A DNA stretch of 64,000 bases, from positions 285,282 to 349,281 of the forward strand of contig CABZHT010000001.1 in NCBI GenBank assembly GCA_902525615.1. The letters are read 5' to 3'. Below are positions 22,032 through 31,229 of this stretch, in pieces (within the stretch, counting starts at the first letter, position 1; each line of letters begins with the position of its first letter). The DNA is from an uncultured Fidelibacterota bacterium. GTDB lineage: Bacteria > Fidelibacterota > Marinisomatia > Marinisomatales > Marinisomataceae. Under the pieces are notes generated by a model, which saw only the letters and a list, made by a program, of their open reading frames with translations, ran no database searches and had not been told where the DNA came from. A program made the position numbers and the translations under genes.

Positions 22032-23900
22032 CTATAGCTCTAGTTCAATAAATAATTTTTTTGTATGGTCAAATTGACCATGATTCTGGACATTTTTAGA
22101 GATTTCAATTTTATCACTTGATGACATTTTTCCAATGTAGGCGTGAGTTGACTTGATTCCACCCAAGTACCATCTTGTATCAGATATGTATGCAAAATCT
22201 CCTTCTTTTGCACCAAGATCTTTCATCAAATCTGCTGGTAAATATATTTTATTATCTGTGTCATCCAGAACTTTAATCATATCACCATCAAAGGTAATTT
22301 TACTGCCTGCATTTTCATTAACCTTTGAACCTTTAAAGAATGTGGGACCATCTTTGATAGTCCAAAGAGTTAATCCTTTAATTTGTTCATAGTGTGATTG
22401 ATTTGGTTCTGAAGTAAATAAGGTTACTATGATTCCAATGGATGTACATGCTACTACATTATATAATGCTCTAATATATGACCACGGTTTTGCTTCAACA
22501 TATTCTATCCCATGTGAAAATGGTTGAACAAAAATTTGAGGATACTGAATTCCAAGAAAAATAAATGCTGCACCTAGGACAAACGTTAACACAGCTGCTC
22601 TTGATGAAAAGCGCTGCCAGAAAATACCAAGGAAAATAACCGTAACCATTGGTGGAGTCACAACGCTATGAAATGCACCATGAGCCTCATAAATGGTTCC
22701 ATATTGTGCAAATAAAAATGCTGCCTGTATCCCAACAAAAGTAACGAGTAAGGAAGTAAACATGGAAACTCTTAAGCGTGTTTTCTCAGAAGGATTTTTA
22801 CTTAATGGCGTATATACATCATTAACCGCCACTGCTGCTGATGCATTAATTTGTGAATCCAAGCTGGACATTAAAGCAGCTACTACTGCTGCTACTAAAA
22901 ATGCAAAAATTGCTTCTGAATTAGCTACCAGGGAAGCAACAACAGTAAAAACACCATTTGCATTTCCATTTGGTAATAAATCAGTTATAACGCCAGGGGT
23001 CATGTTTTCCATAGCTCTAGCTAGCCAACCAGAATTTGAAACTGCAACAGTACCTATTGGCAAGAAAACCAATACGTTCATTATAGTTGCTCTTCTAGCA
23101 TGAATAACAGATCGAGATGCTAAAAATCTCATAATTACTGCCTGATTCATAAATGCAAATCCAACAGAACCAACTACTCCGTCTTGCCAGAAAATTCCAA
23201 CAAAGTTAAAGTCGGGTGGGGAGTTAAAATCTGCCAAAGGCAACTTATTTGTAGCTGACAAATTACTCCAAAAGAAATCAAATCCTCCTATATAAGCAAT
23301 ACCTAAACCAAAAATTAGTAGCCCAGCAAATAGCAGAATTACACCTTGTAAAAAATCTGTAAAAATAATAGCAGTTTGACCACCTAAGGATACATAAGTA
23401 CCCGATATAATAGCTACTACTATAATGATAGTATTAATTTCCCATCCTAGAATTGGTTGCAATAATGATCCTAAAGCCAATAGCCCAATACCTATATATC
23501 CTATCAAATATAAAAGCATGGTTATCGTAGATAAATTTCTTACAGTTGAATTAAATCTACGTTCAAAATATTCAGGAATAGAATTGACCTGCATATAATA
23601 AATAATTGGAATCCAACCAAATAATAATAATGGCATAAAAAACCAATCATTCATATAAGTCATGGTGGATGAAAACCCATATTCAAAACCTTTAGACGCA
23701 TATTTGGCAAAACTATGTGATCCCACACCAGTTGCCAACATTGACATTCCAATTAACCACCATGAAAATCTTCTTCCACCAAAAAAGAAATCTTCGGTTG
23801 ATTGATTATTTCTTGCAAAAAATAATCCCGCACCTAAAACAAAGAAAACATAGCCAGCTAAAATGACCCAGAATAATTCTGAAGTAGCAATGGTATTCAT
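22032..23900 (-). CDS. Sodium:solute symporter (SSS family) with C-terminal extension
   Basis: The 622-residue protein has about 13 hydrophobic helices and the SSS family patterns: GAGLFFARNNQSTEDFFFGGRRFSWW at the start, then a GxGSHSF segment, QPILGWEINTI and VAALMSSLDSQINASA, the last being the usual sodium-site helix. After the last helix, about 110 residues form a soluble tail (ITFDGDMIKVLDDTDNKIYL and on) that many short SSS proteins lack. The solute, for example a sugar or organic acid, is not readable. The start overlaps the small upstream membrane-protein gene by four bases (ATGA). Confidence 0.9.
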   Translation of the reverse strand: MNTIATSELFWVILAGYVFFVLGAGLFFARNNQSTEDFFFGGRRFSWWLIGMSMLATGVGSHSFAKYASKGFEYGFSSTMTYMNDWFFMPLLLFGWIPIIYYMQVNSIPEYFERRFNSTVRNLSTITMLLYLIGYIGIGLLALGSLLQPILGWEINTIIIVVAIISGTYVSLGGQTAIIFTDFLQGVILLFAGLLIFGLGIAYIGGFDFFWSNLSATNKLPLADFNSPPDFNFVGIFWQDGVVGSVGFAFMNQAVIMRFLASRSVIHARRATIMNVLVFLPIGTVAVSNSGWLARAMENMTPGVITDLLPNGNANGVFTVVASLVANSEAIFAFLVAAVVAALMSSLDSQINASAAVAVNDVYTPLSKNPSEKTRLRVSMFTSLLVTFVGIQAAFLFAQYGTIYEAHGAFHSVVTPPMVTVIFLGIFWQRFSSRAAVLTFVLGAAFIFLGIQYPQIFVQPFSHGIEYVEAKPWSYIRALYNVVACTSIGIIVTLFTSEPNQSHYEQIKGLTLWTIKDGPTFFKGSKVNENAGSKITFDGDMIKVLDDTDNKIYLPADLMKDLGAKEGDFAYISDTRWYLGGIKSTHAYIGKMSSSDKIEISKNVQNHGQFDHTKKLFIELEL

Positions 23901-24181
23901 GTAATTTTCCTAGTTAATAAAAAAACATTAAATATATATAAAGATAAAATTACTAGATATAAATGAGGATAATCATTCAGTGCTGAAACAGTCATTAATA
24001 GGTGTATAGAAGAAACGTAAATGAATCCCCAAATCAAAATCTGAATCCATATCTTATATTGATTCCAGAACTCTTTGCTACCATAAGCTTTGAATACTGT
24101 AAAAAGACCTCCACCAAAGATCAATAGACCAAAACCATATTGGTACATAAAAGGAAGCCAGGAATGAGAAAATAAATCCAT
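23897..24181 (-). CDS. Small three-helix membrane protein
   Basis: The 94-residue protein is mostly hydrophobic, with three predicted helices (YQYGFGLLIFGGGLFTVF, IQILIWGFIYVSSIHLLMTV and LYLVILSLYIFNVFLL). No family is recognised with certainty. It is wedged between the HIT gene (one-base overlap) and the symporter gene (four-base ATGA overlap). The tight coupling suggests that it is an accessory subunit or stabiliser of the symporter, as is known for small partners of other transporters, but this is inference. Confidence 0.75.
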   Translation of the reverse strand: MDLFSHSWLPFMYQYGFGLLIFGGGLFTVFKAYGSKEFWNQYKIWIQILIWGFIYVSSIHLLMTVSALNDYPHLYLVILSLYIFNVFLLTRKIT

Positions 24182-24678
24182 TATAGTTTATCCTTGAATA
24201 ATTTTAATAATTGCTCATAAGTATCGTCTAACGTTTGAGCCATCACTTTTGTATTTCCAATAACGGGCATAAAAGATGTATCGCTTTTCCAGCGAGGAAC
24301 TATATGAAAATGCAAATGAGATTGAATGGAAGCACCCGAGCCTTCTCCTATGTTAGCCCCAAAATTAAATCCATCACAATTAAAACTACTTCTTAATATT
24401 TTCATAACTTTTTTAGAAGTAGAAATAATCTCAGATAAAACTTCATCTTCGAGTTCTTCAAATCTATCAACTTCTTTATAAGGAATAACCATCAAATGTC
24501 CATTATTATAAGGATAATAATTCATTATTACATAACAATGTTTCGCACGATGAAGGATTAAATGTTCTTTATCGTTATCTTCATTTATTAAATCGGAAAA
24601 AATCTTTTGAAAATCTTGCTTCTTATTTTTGAGGTAATCCATTTTCCATGGAGCCCATAAATGTTTTCGATCGCTCAT
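24181..24678 (-). CDS. HIT family nucleotide hydrolase/transferase
   Basis: The 165-residue protein contains the histidine triad SHLHFHIVPRW near residue 120, preceded by the expected MNYYPYNNGHLMVIPYKEV segment and GANIGEGSGASIQ. HIT proteins of this branch (Ap4A hydrolase/FHIT-like) cleave dinucleoside polyphosphates or adenylylated compounds. The N-terminal LWAPWKMDYL motif is typical of this subgroup. It is part of a chain of overlapping genes and shares four bases with the upstream small gene. Confidence 0.92.
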   Translation of the reverse strand: MSDRKHLWAPWKMDYLKNKKQDFQKIFSDLINEDNDKEHLILHRAKHCYVIMNYYPYNNGHLMVIPYKEVDRFEELEDEVLSEIISTSKKVMKILRSSFNCDGFNFGANIGEGSGASIQSHLHFHIVPRWKSDTSFMPVIGNTKVMAQTLDDTYEQLLKLFKDKL

Positions 24679-24953
24679 GTATTATCTATTTTGGCTTGAT
24701 TAATTAAATCCCTTAGCATGGGTTTAATATAAACATTATCAAGATTAATTTGACTAAAACACTTTGCTAAAACATACAATCTCTGTTCAAGAGGTTTGTG
24801 TTTATTGATTACAATAGTATCATTGGAAAATAATAAACAGTTATCGCCATTAAAATCACCTTTATCATGTATGATTTTTATGTTACATTTTTCTCCAAGT
24901 TCAATAAAATCTTCTAATAATTGTGTTTTCTTTTTATCAGGCTTTTTTTTCAT
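24675..24953 (-). CDS. Small conserved-looking protein of unknown function
   Basis: The 92-residue soluble protein has a basic N terminus (MKKKPDKKK) followed by a compact alpha/beta region (FIELGEKCNIKIIHDKGDFN, GDNCLLFSNDTIVINKHKP) and a helical end. It has the look of a small FCB protein found between a nucleotidyltransferase and a HIT gene, but I cannot assign a named family. ATGA overlaps on both sides (24675-24678 and 24950-24953) show that it is translated with its neighbours and is therefore likely real. Confidence 0.72.
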   Translation of the reverse strand: MKKKPDKKKTQLLEDFIELGEKCNIKIIHDKGDFNGDNCLLFSNDTIVINKHKPLEQRLYVLAKCFSQINLDNVYIKPMLRDLINQAKIDNT

Positions 24954-25360
24954 TTACCAATTCCAGTTAAATCACTACTGCTTCTTATCTTATCACCCAA
25001 ACCATCGACCATTTTAATATTATATTTTTTCATAACGGTAGTTTCAGGAATTTCCTCCAAAGATCTATCTCCTCCGTTAGCAAAAATATCAGGTTTTATT
25101 GCTTCTAAACTTTTACAAACACTTTTATCTGAATCAATACTTAAAAAAACTTCATCAACGCATTTGAGAGCAGCGACAATTTCCATTCTGTCATTCTCAT
25201 GCATAAAGAACTCTCCCTTTTTAATTTCTGCTTGATGATTATTGTTTATAATAACAATTAATTTATCTCCCAATTGACTAGCGAGCTGTAAATACTCTAA
25301 ATGTCCAACATGAATTGGATCAAAATATCCACTAACAGCTACTACTATTTCTTTCTTCAT
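24950..25360 (-). CDS. Cytidylyltransferase-fold nucleotidyltransferase (HldE C-domain/TagD-like)
   Basis: From MKKEIVVAVSGYFDPIHVGH the protein has the HxGH nucleotidyltransferase motif, then GDKLIVIINN, DRMEIVAALKCVDEV and FANGGDRS, as in the ADP-heptose synthase nucleotidyltransferase domain and glycerol-3-phosphate cytidylyltransferases. The closing motif KIRSSSDL resembles the RTST-like motif. The ORF track adds 12 residues, but an ATGA overlap with the upstream gene at 25357-25360 fixes the start. The substrate is uncertain; sugar phosphate or glycerol phosphate is likely. Confidence 0.85.
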   Translation of the reverse strand: MKKEIVVAVSGYFDPIHVGHLEYLQLASQLGDKLIVIINNNHQAEIKKGEFFMHENDRMEIVAALKCVDEVFLSIDSDKSVCKSLEAIKPDIFANGGDRSLEEIPETTVMKKYNIKMVDGLGDKIRSSSDLTGIGK

Positions 25361-26421
25361 TGATTTATCTTCCAATCTTCTATTTCTAATTCCCAATTTG
25401 CCCTTAATATTAATGAATCTGGATAAACATAGAATTTTTCTGAGTTAGTATCATCTTGTAAATTCCCAGTATCAAGAATCTTATTATTATTTCGATCTTG
25501 ATAAGCAAGTAATTGATACGTTCCACTGATTACATTATCAATTTTAAATTTTCCATCAAAAGATAATTCTGTTTTAAAAGTATTATCTTTATTTCCTAAT
25601 TCAATGACAACCGGGAGAATATAATTGCCATTAATATTACCTACAATATTTGCAAATTGCTCTATATCCTCTGTTGCATTCAAAGAGTCTAATTCAACTT
25701 CAACTTCTTCAGCATTAAAAAAGAAATTTAAATCTGGAGTATTATCTTTTATCAAATCAATAAAGCTTTCTGAAAAAAAAGATATTTTATTTTTTTCTAA
25801 TGATAATTTTGGATTATATAAATCGACAGCCATCACAGTGTACTTATCATATGCTAAATAATCAAAACTAAATTTATCAGAAGATGAAATTATATAATCA
25901 GGTTTCTTTGAAAGTAATTCACTCTTATCAATTATACCTTTCCATAATAAGATTGAGGGCTTGCTATATGATCCAAATATTTTTCCTTTGATTACTGCTT
26001 GATTGATTGAATTTGAAAGGCTTATTGGAATAACAATGTTTTCATTTAACTTAACATTTTGCTCATCAGATAAATTAGAATTCAATGATATAACATATGT
26101 TTTATCCTTATCAAGATTGGACGGTAACGTAATTATTACCTCTTTTCCATAATATTCAAAATCAATTTTTTGATTTACGTTTGGGAAAAGTTCGATTGTG
26201 TTTTTAAGAGACTCTTCCTTAATAAACTCATTAAAAAATAAGGTAATTTGTTGCCCCTGATTTAGATTAGTTAAAATTGTTGGAGAAGTTGATTTTAATT
26301 TTGGTGGCTCAGAATCTAAAGGTCCTCCTTGAGGCACTTTAACAGATGCACAGGAAAATAGAACTAGCAAACATAGAGCTAAGAGTATCTTATTAAATCG
26401 ACTCAAGAACATCAGATGCAT
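25357..26421 (-). CDS. Lipoprotein with Ig-like (Big_5/SbsA-type) domain
   Basis: The 354-residue protein has a lipobox (LVLFSCASV), then the motif VPQGGPLDSEPPKLKSTSP that opens a Big_5 Ig-like domain common in Bacteroidota lipoproteins, with TLFFNEFIKEESLKNTIELF and YVISLNSNLSDEQN. The C-terminal part contains YQLLAYQDRNNNKILDTGN, a calcium-binding-like acidic loop. The role is unknown, presumably in the envelope. The start codon lies 29 bases inside the peroxiredoxin gene; a second Met three codons later is an equally good start. It is part of the overlapping chain ending in the symporter. Confidence 0.85.
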   Translation of the reverse strand: MHLMFLSRFNKILLALCLLVLFSCASVKVPQGGPLDSEPPKLKSTSPTILTNLNQGQQITLFFNEFIKEESLKNTIELFPNVNQKIDFEYYGKEVIITLPSNLDKDKTYVISLNSNLSDEQNVKLNENIVIPISLSNSINQAVIKGKIFGSYSKPSILLWKGIIDKSELLSKKPDYIISSSDKFSFDYLAYDKYTVMAVDLYNPKLSLEKNKISFFSESFIDLIKDNTPDLNFFFNAEEVEVELDSLNATEDIEQFANIVGNINGNYILPVVIELGNKDNTFKTELSFDGKFKIDNVISGTYQLLAYQDRNNNKILDTGNLQDDTNSEKFYVYPDSLILRANWELEIEDWKINQ

Positions 26422-26845
26422 GTGTTGCAGTTTTTACTTTACTATAAGCTTGTTCAATCATTCCACTTTTATCTATTAAATAAGATATCCTAAGAATACC
26501 TTCATATTCTCTTCCATACATTTTTTTAAGGCCCCATGCTTTATATTTTTTTAGGACACTTAATTCTGTATCTGATAAAATATCAAATTTAAATTCATTT
26601 TTTCTACAAAAGTTTTTTTGAGCTTTAACTGAATCTTTACTGATACCTAAGATAGAGATATTTTGTTTATTAAAATTTTTGATTAGCTCATTGAAACCTA
26701 ATCCTTCTCTAGTACAACCTCCAGTACTTGCCTTTGTGAAAAACCATATAAGTAATTTTTTTCCTTTGAAATCTTTCAAAGATATAACGATATCATCTTG
26801 ATTTGGTAATGAAAATTCTGGAGCTTTTTGACCAATTTTTAACAT
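26393..26845 (-). CDS. bcp: Thioredoxin-dependent peroxiredoxin (Bcp/PrxQ-like)
   Basis: The 150-residue protein has a thioredoxin-fold peroxiredoxin core: IGQKAPEFSLPNQDD, LLIWFFTKASTGGCTREG with the peroxidatic Cys, and LGISKDSVKAQKNFC. The usual second Cys five residues after the first is absent (GCTREGLGF), so it would behave as a 1-Cys form or use another thiol. It reduces peroxides in the cytoplasm. It lies four bases after tgt and overlaps the lipoprotein gene. Confidence 0.9.
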   Translation of the reverse strand: MLKIGQKAPEFSLPNQDDIVISLKDFKGKKLLIWFFTKASTGGCTREGLGFNELIKNFNKQNISILGISKDSVKAQKNFCRKNEFKFDILSDTELSVLKKYKAWGLKKMYGREYEGILRISYLIDKSGMIEQAYSKVKTATHASDVLESI

Positions 26846-26848
26846 AAT

Positions 26849-27970
26849 TTAATTCTCATACATTTTTAAATACTTATCAGACCATTTTACAAAAGTATTA
26901 TTATTAATTTCATTTTTTATTTCATTTATCAAATCCAAATAATATGCTATGTTGGTTAAGGTTGCAATTCTCAATCCAAACATCTCATTCACTTTAAAAA
27001 GGTGTCTTAGATATGACTTTGAAAAAGTTTTTGCATACTCTATTGAACTATGTTTATCTATAGGTGATGTATCATTTGAATAAGCACTATTCATAATATT
27101 TATAACACCATTATGTGTGAAAATCTGACCATTCCTTGCATTCCTTGCCGGTAGCACACAATCAAACATATCTACCCCTCGTAAAATTGCTTTAACCAAA
27201 TCAGTTGGCTTACCAACTCCCATTAAATACCTTGGTTGATCTGTAGGCATATTTTTTCCTAATAACTCAACAATATCTAACATCGGTTCTTTTTTTTCAC
27301 CAACTGAAAGTCCTCCAATTGCTATTCCGCACGTAGTATATTGAAGCATTTGATTTAAACATTTCAATCTTTCTTCTGGATTAATACCCCCTTGAATTAT
27401 TGGGAAAAGCGTTTGATTATGGCCATAAATACTCGTTTTATCATTTAGATATTCAAAAGCTTGCTTAGTCCATTTTTCAGTTAGAGTTGATGCTCTTCTA
27501 AGTTCTTTTTCTGAGCAATCTGCTGGAGGACAATAATCAAAAGCCATAATTATATCAGAACCTAATTGTCTTTGAGCTTCCATAGATTTTTGAGGAGTAA
27601 AAAAATGTTTGCTTCCATCTAGATGTGATCTAAAATTTACACCATCGCTAGTTATTTCATTCATATTGCTTAAAGAGAATACTTGATATCCACCGCTATC
27701 AGTTAGAATACTTTTATCCCAATTTAAAAATTTATGCAACCCTTCATTTTCATGTATAATCTCGGTTCCCGGTCTTAAATATAAATGATAAGTATTTGAA
27801 AGCATTATTTGAACATTCATATCATTTAAATCATCTGGAGAAAGAGTTTTTACAACGCCATGAGTACCAACTGGCATAAAAACTGGAGTTTCTATTGTGG
27901 AATGATCTGTTTCAATCAAGCCTGTTCTAGCTAGAGAATTATTATCTTCAGATAAAACTGAGAATTTCAA
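26849..27970 (-). CDS. tgt: Queuine/preQ1 tRNA-ribosyltransferase with atypical C-terminal zinc site
   Basis: The 373-residue protein exchanges guanine for a queuosine precursor in the wobble position of tRNAs with GUN anticodons. The catalytic features are clear: SNTYHLYLRPG, TDSGGYQVFSL, MAFDYCPP with the active Asp, IGGLSVGE and the second Asp region FDCVLPARNARNG. In the usual zinc motif region, CxCxxC is replaced by KHSSIEYAKTF, and the later His of the IHN motif is Thr in TLTNIAYY, so all four zinc ligands are missing. I believe some FCB relatives share this. The Asn tRNA in this window is an expected substrate by its GTT anticodon. Confidence 0.93.
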   Translation of the reverse strand: MKFSVLSEDNNSLARTGLIETDHSTIETPVFMPVGTHGVVKTLSPDDLNDMNVQIMLSNTYHLYLRPGTEIIHENEGLHKFLNWDKSILTDSGGYQVFSLSNMNEITSDGVNFRSHLDGSKHFFTPQKSMEAQRQLGSDIIMAFDYCPPADCSEKELRRASTLTEKWTKQAFEYLNDKTSIYGHNQTLFPIIQGGINPEERLKCLNQMLQYTTCGIAIGGLSVGEKKEPMLDIVELLGKNMPTDQPRYLMGVGKPTDLVKAILRGVDMFDCVLPARNARNGQIFTHNGVINIMNSAYSNDTSPIDKHSSIEYAKTFSKSYLRHLFKVNEMFGLRIATLTNIAYYLDLINEIKNEINNNTFVKWSDKYLKMYEN

Positions 27971-27975
27971 AATAT

Positions 27976-30900
27976 TTACCAGTCGTAACCGAAAGATATT
28001 ATATATTGAGGCTTTGAATAACCTCCGCTTGGATATTTATCCCATGCTGTATCAATTCTAATTAAAGCAAATGGAGTAAAAATTTTCGTTCCAATGCCAA
28101 AGGTAGTTAATATTGGAGACGCTTCAGAGTCTGTAAGCCCATATTTACTTCTAACTAACTCACTATTATTAAATTCATCAGATGAATCCCAGGCTGCTCC
28201 AACATCTACAAAAAGATGACCGAAAATATTTCCAAATCTAATTCTAGCAGGAAAACTTACATCAACATAATTAACAAATGGGAATCTAAATTCAAAGTTA
28301 GCTACAGCTACATTTTCTCCCACTCTTTCTCTGTATCTTGCACCTCTCAATGGAAAGACATATTCACTAAAATAAACATCCTCTAGAATACTTGTATTGT
28401 CATAATCCAGAACTCGCTGAGCATAAAATCCTGAATCATCTCTTCCTTCAGTTTGAGTATCAGAGAAAATCATCATTTGTGAATTTCCACCTAGGAAAAA
28501 CTTTTGAGGTCTATCTCCAACGCTTTTTCCCAACATCAATCTTGCTGCTAGACTATAATTTCTGTTAATCTTATAATATTTTCGCATATCAAATTTTAAA
28601 GTTTGAAATGGGATAGAATTTGAACCTATATCAGGGCTAAATTGAAATGTAAGATATTGCTTAAATCCATCCACTGGACCAGTGTAACCATTAGTAGAAT
28701 TATCAAAAACAAAACTTGTAATAGGAACCACTGCTTTTAAATTTTCTTTATAGTTTGTTGAAGCTTGAAATGTAAAAATATTAAATTGCTTAACTTCATA
28801 ATCTACATTTCTTAACGTAGCCCCAAAATCTAATCTCATAAATTTAGAAAAAGGGTACTGTCCGTAAAATCCAATACCATAATCTCTAAGCTGGCCAATG
28901 AAATCATAATTTATATTATACCCTAATGAGAATGTATTAGCCTGCTGAAATAATGTAGCATAATAATTTGTTCGATTTTTTAGATATGCATATTGAACAA
29001 CTAAATCGCTATTATTCAAATCTAGAACTAAATTGGTACCTACGTTGATTCTATGATCGCCCATTACGTCGCTCCAAGATAAATTTGCAACGCCACGAGT
29101 TCCAAAAAGATTATCGATGGTTGCAGTAGTAGCAATATAATCTACAGAAAAATCTGTTTGATATTTTCTTGCTAAGTAATCATCCTGGAAACGTAAAGAA
29201 TCAACTTCTACTTCTTCTTTATTATCTTTGTTATCATTTCTATACTGATAATTTCTAGCAAAAATATATTTGGAATAATCTTCTGAACTCAGTGAAGCTT
29301 TTTTGCTCGTAAACGTTCTTAAGTCTTCAAAATCAGTACTGCGGTTTTTATTTACATAAAATTTTGTAGGCTTAATTTCCTTTTCTAAAAAAGAATTAGG
29401 ATTATTCATTATATATAAATCCCAACCTCGTTTCTTAAATCCTGAAAAAACCAAATTATCACTACTATCTAGATCTATCTGCTGAACACCAGTAACAACA
29501 TTAGTTATTGGAAAAGCTTCATTATTAATCAGATTATGTTTAAAAATATTTGTAATACCATTATAGTCTGCAGTATAAAATAAATTTCCATCTGAACTGG
29601 CAACTGGATAATTTTCATTATATTCAGTATTAGTTATTTGAGAAACTGTATTGGTTTGATAACTATATTGAAATATATCGGTTTGAGAAAAATCAACATC
29701 ATACATATTGTTAGCGCTAGTATTTTGACCTCTATCTGAAGTAAAATAAATTATTTCACCATTTGAAGACCAGCTTGGTGAAGATTCTGAAAAGATATCG
29801 TTGGTAATATTTGTAACCTCTTTTGTTGTTAAATCAATAACATAAATGTCACTTGAATCATCCTTGTGACCCATAAATGCAATCCTATTTTCAGTTGGGT
29901 GCCATGAAGTAGTAAAAACTCCATCAAGATCTATAGGAATCTTTTTATATTTTCCAGATTTAATATCTACAATGATAATTGAATCTTGCTCTCCGCTCTT
30001 AGAAGCAAATGATATAGATTTCCCATCTGGTGACCAAGAAATTCCAGGTTGCAACCATTTTAATTCCTCAAAATCTGGAGTAGTATTTCCTCTAATTAGG
30101 CGCCTTTTTTGCTTTTCAGAATCAACCTCATATAAAATTAAATCCATATAGCCATCTTGGTCAGAAAAGTAAGCAATAGTATTACCATCTGGCGAAAATG
30201 AAGGGCTAACATTATAAAAATTTCTTGTTTCAGTTCTATCAGTTATTTTTGTTGAAAAGTCATCAAAATTTTCCCTATTTACTAGATCAGGCCAATATTC
30301 CCTTTTAACAAAATCATGCCAATCTTCAGTAAGTTTTTCATAATCAACTCCTAGAGCGCTTTCAAAACCACGCTCATCATTCTGCGCTCTTTTCATTTGC
30401 TGAAAAATTTCACCAACTTTCTCTCTACCATATTTTTGAGTAATGTATTGCCAAACAGACTGTCCTCCTTTATATGCTAAAATAGAATAATTAAGTTCAG
30501 GTATTGAAGGCAGTCTGTCTTCAATTGCTAGATCTCTTAGTACCATATCTGAATTAGTATCCCAGTCAACAGATAAAAATTCAGCTAAACCTTCATTAGC
30601 CCATAGCGGAACTTGTACACGGATTCTTCCACTTATCAAACCTTGTGCATTTCCTCCATACACCAGCTCATTTATCGCTGCATGAACGAGCTCATGATGA
30701 ATTACATGTTCAAACTGTTCGTAAGAACCTTCAAAAGGAATAACAATTCTATTTTTATATAATTCCGTTACTCCCCCAACACCCTCTGACATATATACAT
30801 TTACAACGTTTGTTTGCTGAAAATCGTTATGGGATGTATAAACAATGATTTTAATTGGTTTATTACTTCTCCATCTTAAATGTTTTCCAATTTGCTCGAT

Positions 30901-31083
30901 GGATCTTTCTGCTACTTTAGATGTAAAAATAGCTAGGTCTTTATTATCTCCGTAGTAATAAATATTGGTATTTGGACTTACAATGTATTCCCAATTAAAG
31001 GATTCATATTGAACCTTATTTTGCCCAAAACTTTGTGGATATAAAAGATTAGTTAATAATAATATAGTAAGTATAATGCGCAT
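27976..31083 (-). CDS. Exported metallopeptidase with beta-propeller repeats and Omp85-like barrel
   Basis: The 1035-residue protein has a signal peptide (LLYPQSFGQ) and a gluzincin-type domain in about residues 30-270 containing HHELVHAAINELVYGG and a downstream Glu in ANEGLAEFLSVDW. A TolB-like PD40 beta-propeller follows from about 280 to 600 (SPDGNTIAYFSDQDG, SWSPDGKSISFASKSG, SWSSNGEIIYFTSDRG). The C-terminal barrel of about 380 residues has alternating strands and ends FGIGTKIFTPFALIRIDTAW to ISFGYDW, like bacterial surface antigen (Omp85) domains. It is probably anchored in the outer membrane, with the peptidase in the periplasm or outside. Its substrate is unknown. It leads the leftward run that includes tgt. 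Confidence 0.82.
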   Translation of the reverse strand: MRIILTILLLTNLLYPQSFGQNKVQYESFNWEYIVSPNTNIYYYGDNKDLAIFTSKVAERSIEQIGKHLRWRSNKPIKIIVYTSHNDFQQTNVVNVYMSEGVGGVTELYKNRIVIPFEGSYEQFEHVIHHELVHAAINELVYGGNAQGLISGRIRVQVPLWANEGLAEFLSVDWDTNSDMVLRDLAIEDRLPSIPELNYSILAYKGGQSVWQYITQKYGREKVGEIFQQMKRAQNDERGFESALGVDYEKLTEDWHDFVKREYWPDLVNRENFDDFSTKITDRTETRNFYNVSPSFSPDGNTIAYFSDQDGYMDLILYEVDSEKQKRRLIRGNTTPDFEELKWLQPGISWSPDGKSISFASKSGEQDSIIIVDIKSGKYKKIPIDLDGVFTTSWHPTENRIAFMGHKDDSSDIYVIDLTTKEVTNITNDIFSESSPSWSSNGEIIYFTSDRGQNTSANNMYDVDFSQTDIFQYSYQTNTVSQITNTEYNENYPVASSDGNLFYTADYNGITNIFKHNLINNEAFPITNVVTGVQQIDLDSSDNLVFSGFKKRGWDLYIMNNPNSFLEKEIKPTKFYVNKNRSTDFEDLRTFTSKKASLSSEDYSKYIFARNYQYRNDNKDNKEEVEVDSLRFQDDYLARKYQTDFSVDYIATTATIDNLFGTRGVANLSWSDVMGDHRINVGTNLVLDLNNSDLVVQYAYLKNRTNYYATLFQQANTFSLGYNINYDFIGQLRDYGIGFYGQYPFSKFMRLDFGATLRNVDYEVKQFNIFTFQASTNYKENLKAVVPITSFVFDNSTNGYTGPVDGFKQYLTFQFSPDIGSNSIPFQTLKFDMRKYYKINRNYSLAARLMLGKSVGDRPQKFFLGGNSQMMIFSDTQTEGRDDSGFYAQRVLDYDNTSILEDVYFSEYVFPLRGARYRERVGENVAVANFEFRFPFVNYVDVSFPARIRFGNIFGHLFVDVGAAWDSSDEFNNSELVRSKYGLTDSEASPILTTFGIGTKIFTPFALIRIDTAWDKYPSGGYSKPQYIISFGYDW

Positions 31084-31229
31084 ATGATTTTATAAGTTAA
31101 AAAATTGACAAAGTTTCAAATAATTTATTTATTCAAAATATTTTTATTGTCAAAGATAGTATAATTTAAGACAAAAATTTTAAATTATTAATTCATTGAT
31201 GCAATTTTTATAAAAGATTAAGTTTTTTA

